From Acholeplasmatales bacterium (GTDB taxonomy: Bacteria > Bacillota_I > Bacilli_A > Acholeplasmatales > Anaeroplasmataceae): a stretch of 5,781 nt of DNA. Positions 5,761-5,781 of the stretch are shown piece by piece. Each line of letters opens with the position of its first letter. The stretch's first letter is position 1. The notes below the pieces were generated by a model. That model was not told the origin of the DNA. It did no database searches and saw only the letters and a program-made list of their open reading frames with translations. The stretch spans positions 1 through 5,781 of the forward strand of contig CAAGJD010000062.1 of NCBI GenBank assembly GCA_900770055.1. The letters run 5' to 3'. A program made the translations under genes and the position numbers.

Positions 5761-5781
5761 TTAAGATTTGACTAATTGCAA
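5761..5781 (-). CDS. Possible last codons of an upstream gene (partial)
   Basis: On the minus strand the final 21 bases can be read as LQLVKS followed by TAA, ten bases before a hairpin terminator. The position is what one expects for the 3' end of a same-strand neighbour. Six codons are too few to identify a product or even to prove coding; the frame is chosen only because it stops just before the hairpin. Confidence 0.25.
   Translation of the reverse strand: MQLVKS

Noticed and set aside
1..5781. TGA read as tryptophan (mycoplasma-type code)
   Set aside because: The AT-rich, Mollicutes-like character raised the idea. All genes are full length without reading TGA, and the Trp codons I checked (for example W34 and W62 of the ATPase) are TGG. 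No TGA stop is used either, but six genes are too few to conclude anything from that.

Overview
The window is AT-rich, dense bacterial DNA. Every gene I can support reads on the minus strand, most with strong AGGAGG-type ribosome binding sites, short gaps and compact hairpin terminators. This points to a low-GC Firmicutes or Mollicutes-related anaerobe, perhaps a gut Erysipelotrichales/RF39-like Bacillota. The superoxide reductase supports an anaerobic or oxygen-sensitive life. All six complete genes stop with TAA or TAG. Tryptophan is encoded by TGG where I checked, and no gene needs TGA read as Trp, so nothing here requires the mycoplasma code. The organism assignment is inference; no marker gene is present.

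Layout in transcription order (right to left). At 5761-5781 is a possible last few codons of an upstream gene, followed by an A/T hairpin terminator (5720-5750) and a promoter-like region. Next is a two-gene unit: an SbcD-like metallophosphoesterase (4577-5644) and an SbcC/Rad50-like coiled-coil ATPase (2308-4575), one base apart, with the ATPase's Shine-Dalgarno inside the last codons of the nuclease. Then comes a class I desulfoferrodoxin/superoxide reductase (1889-2266), whose stop codon lies inside the stem of a terminator (1868-1892). After that terminator a separate unit begins with its own -10 box: an AEC-family permease (852-1790) and a 149-residue protein with a YbjN-like outline (359-808). 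Last is a 60-residue orphan protein (90-272), followed at once by two hairpins (61-86 and 2-49), the second a strong terminator, probably bidirectional.

How the genes may work together: the nuclease and ATPase should form an Mre11-Rad50-type DNA-end processing complex. The ATPase has no zinc hook; at the apex of its coiled coil, where the hook would be, it has two adjacent predicted transmembrane helices. This suggests a membrane-anchored YhaN-type relative rather than classical SbcC. The superoxide reductase directly downstream removes superoxide, so the first unit may combine protection from oxidative damage with DNA repair. That link is inference from gene order. The permease and the two small proteins have no clear connection to it.

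Two start codons were moved from the longest open frame because the longer frame begins inside or upstream of the Shine-Dalgarno: the 149-residue protein (ATG at 808) and the permease (ATG at 1790). I see no insertion sequence, CRISPR array, tRNA or rRNA, and no gene-free stretch over 300 bases. Nothing amounts to a clearly new system. The most distinctive item is the hookless, membrane-spanning Rad50-like protein.
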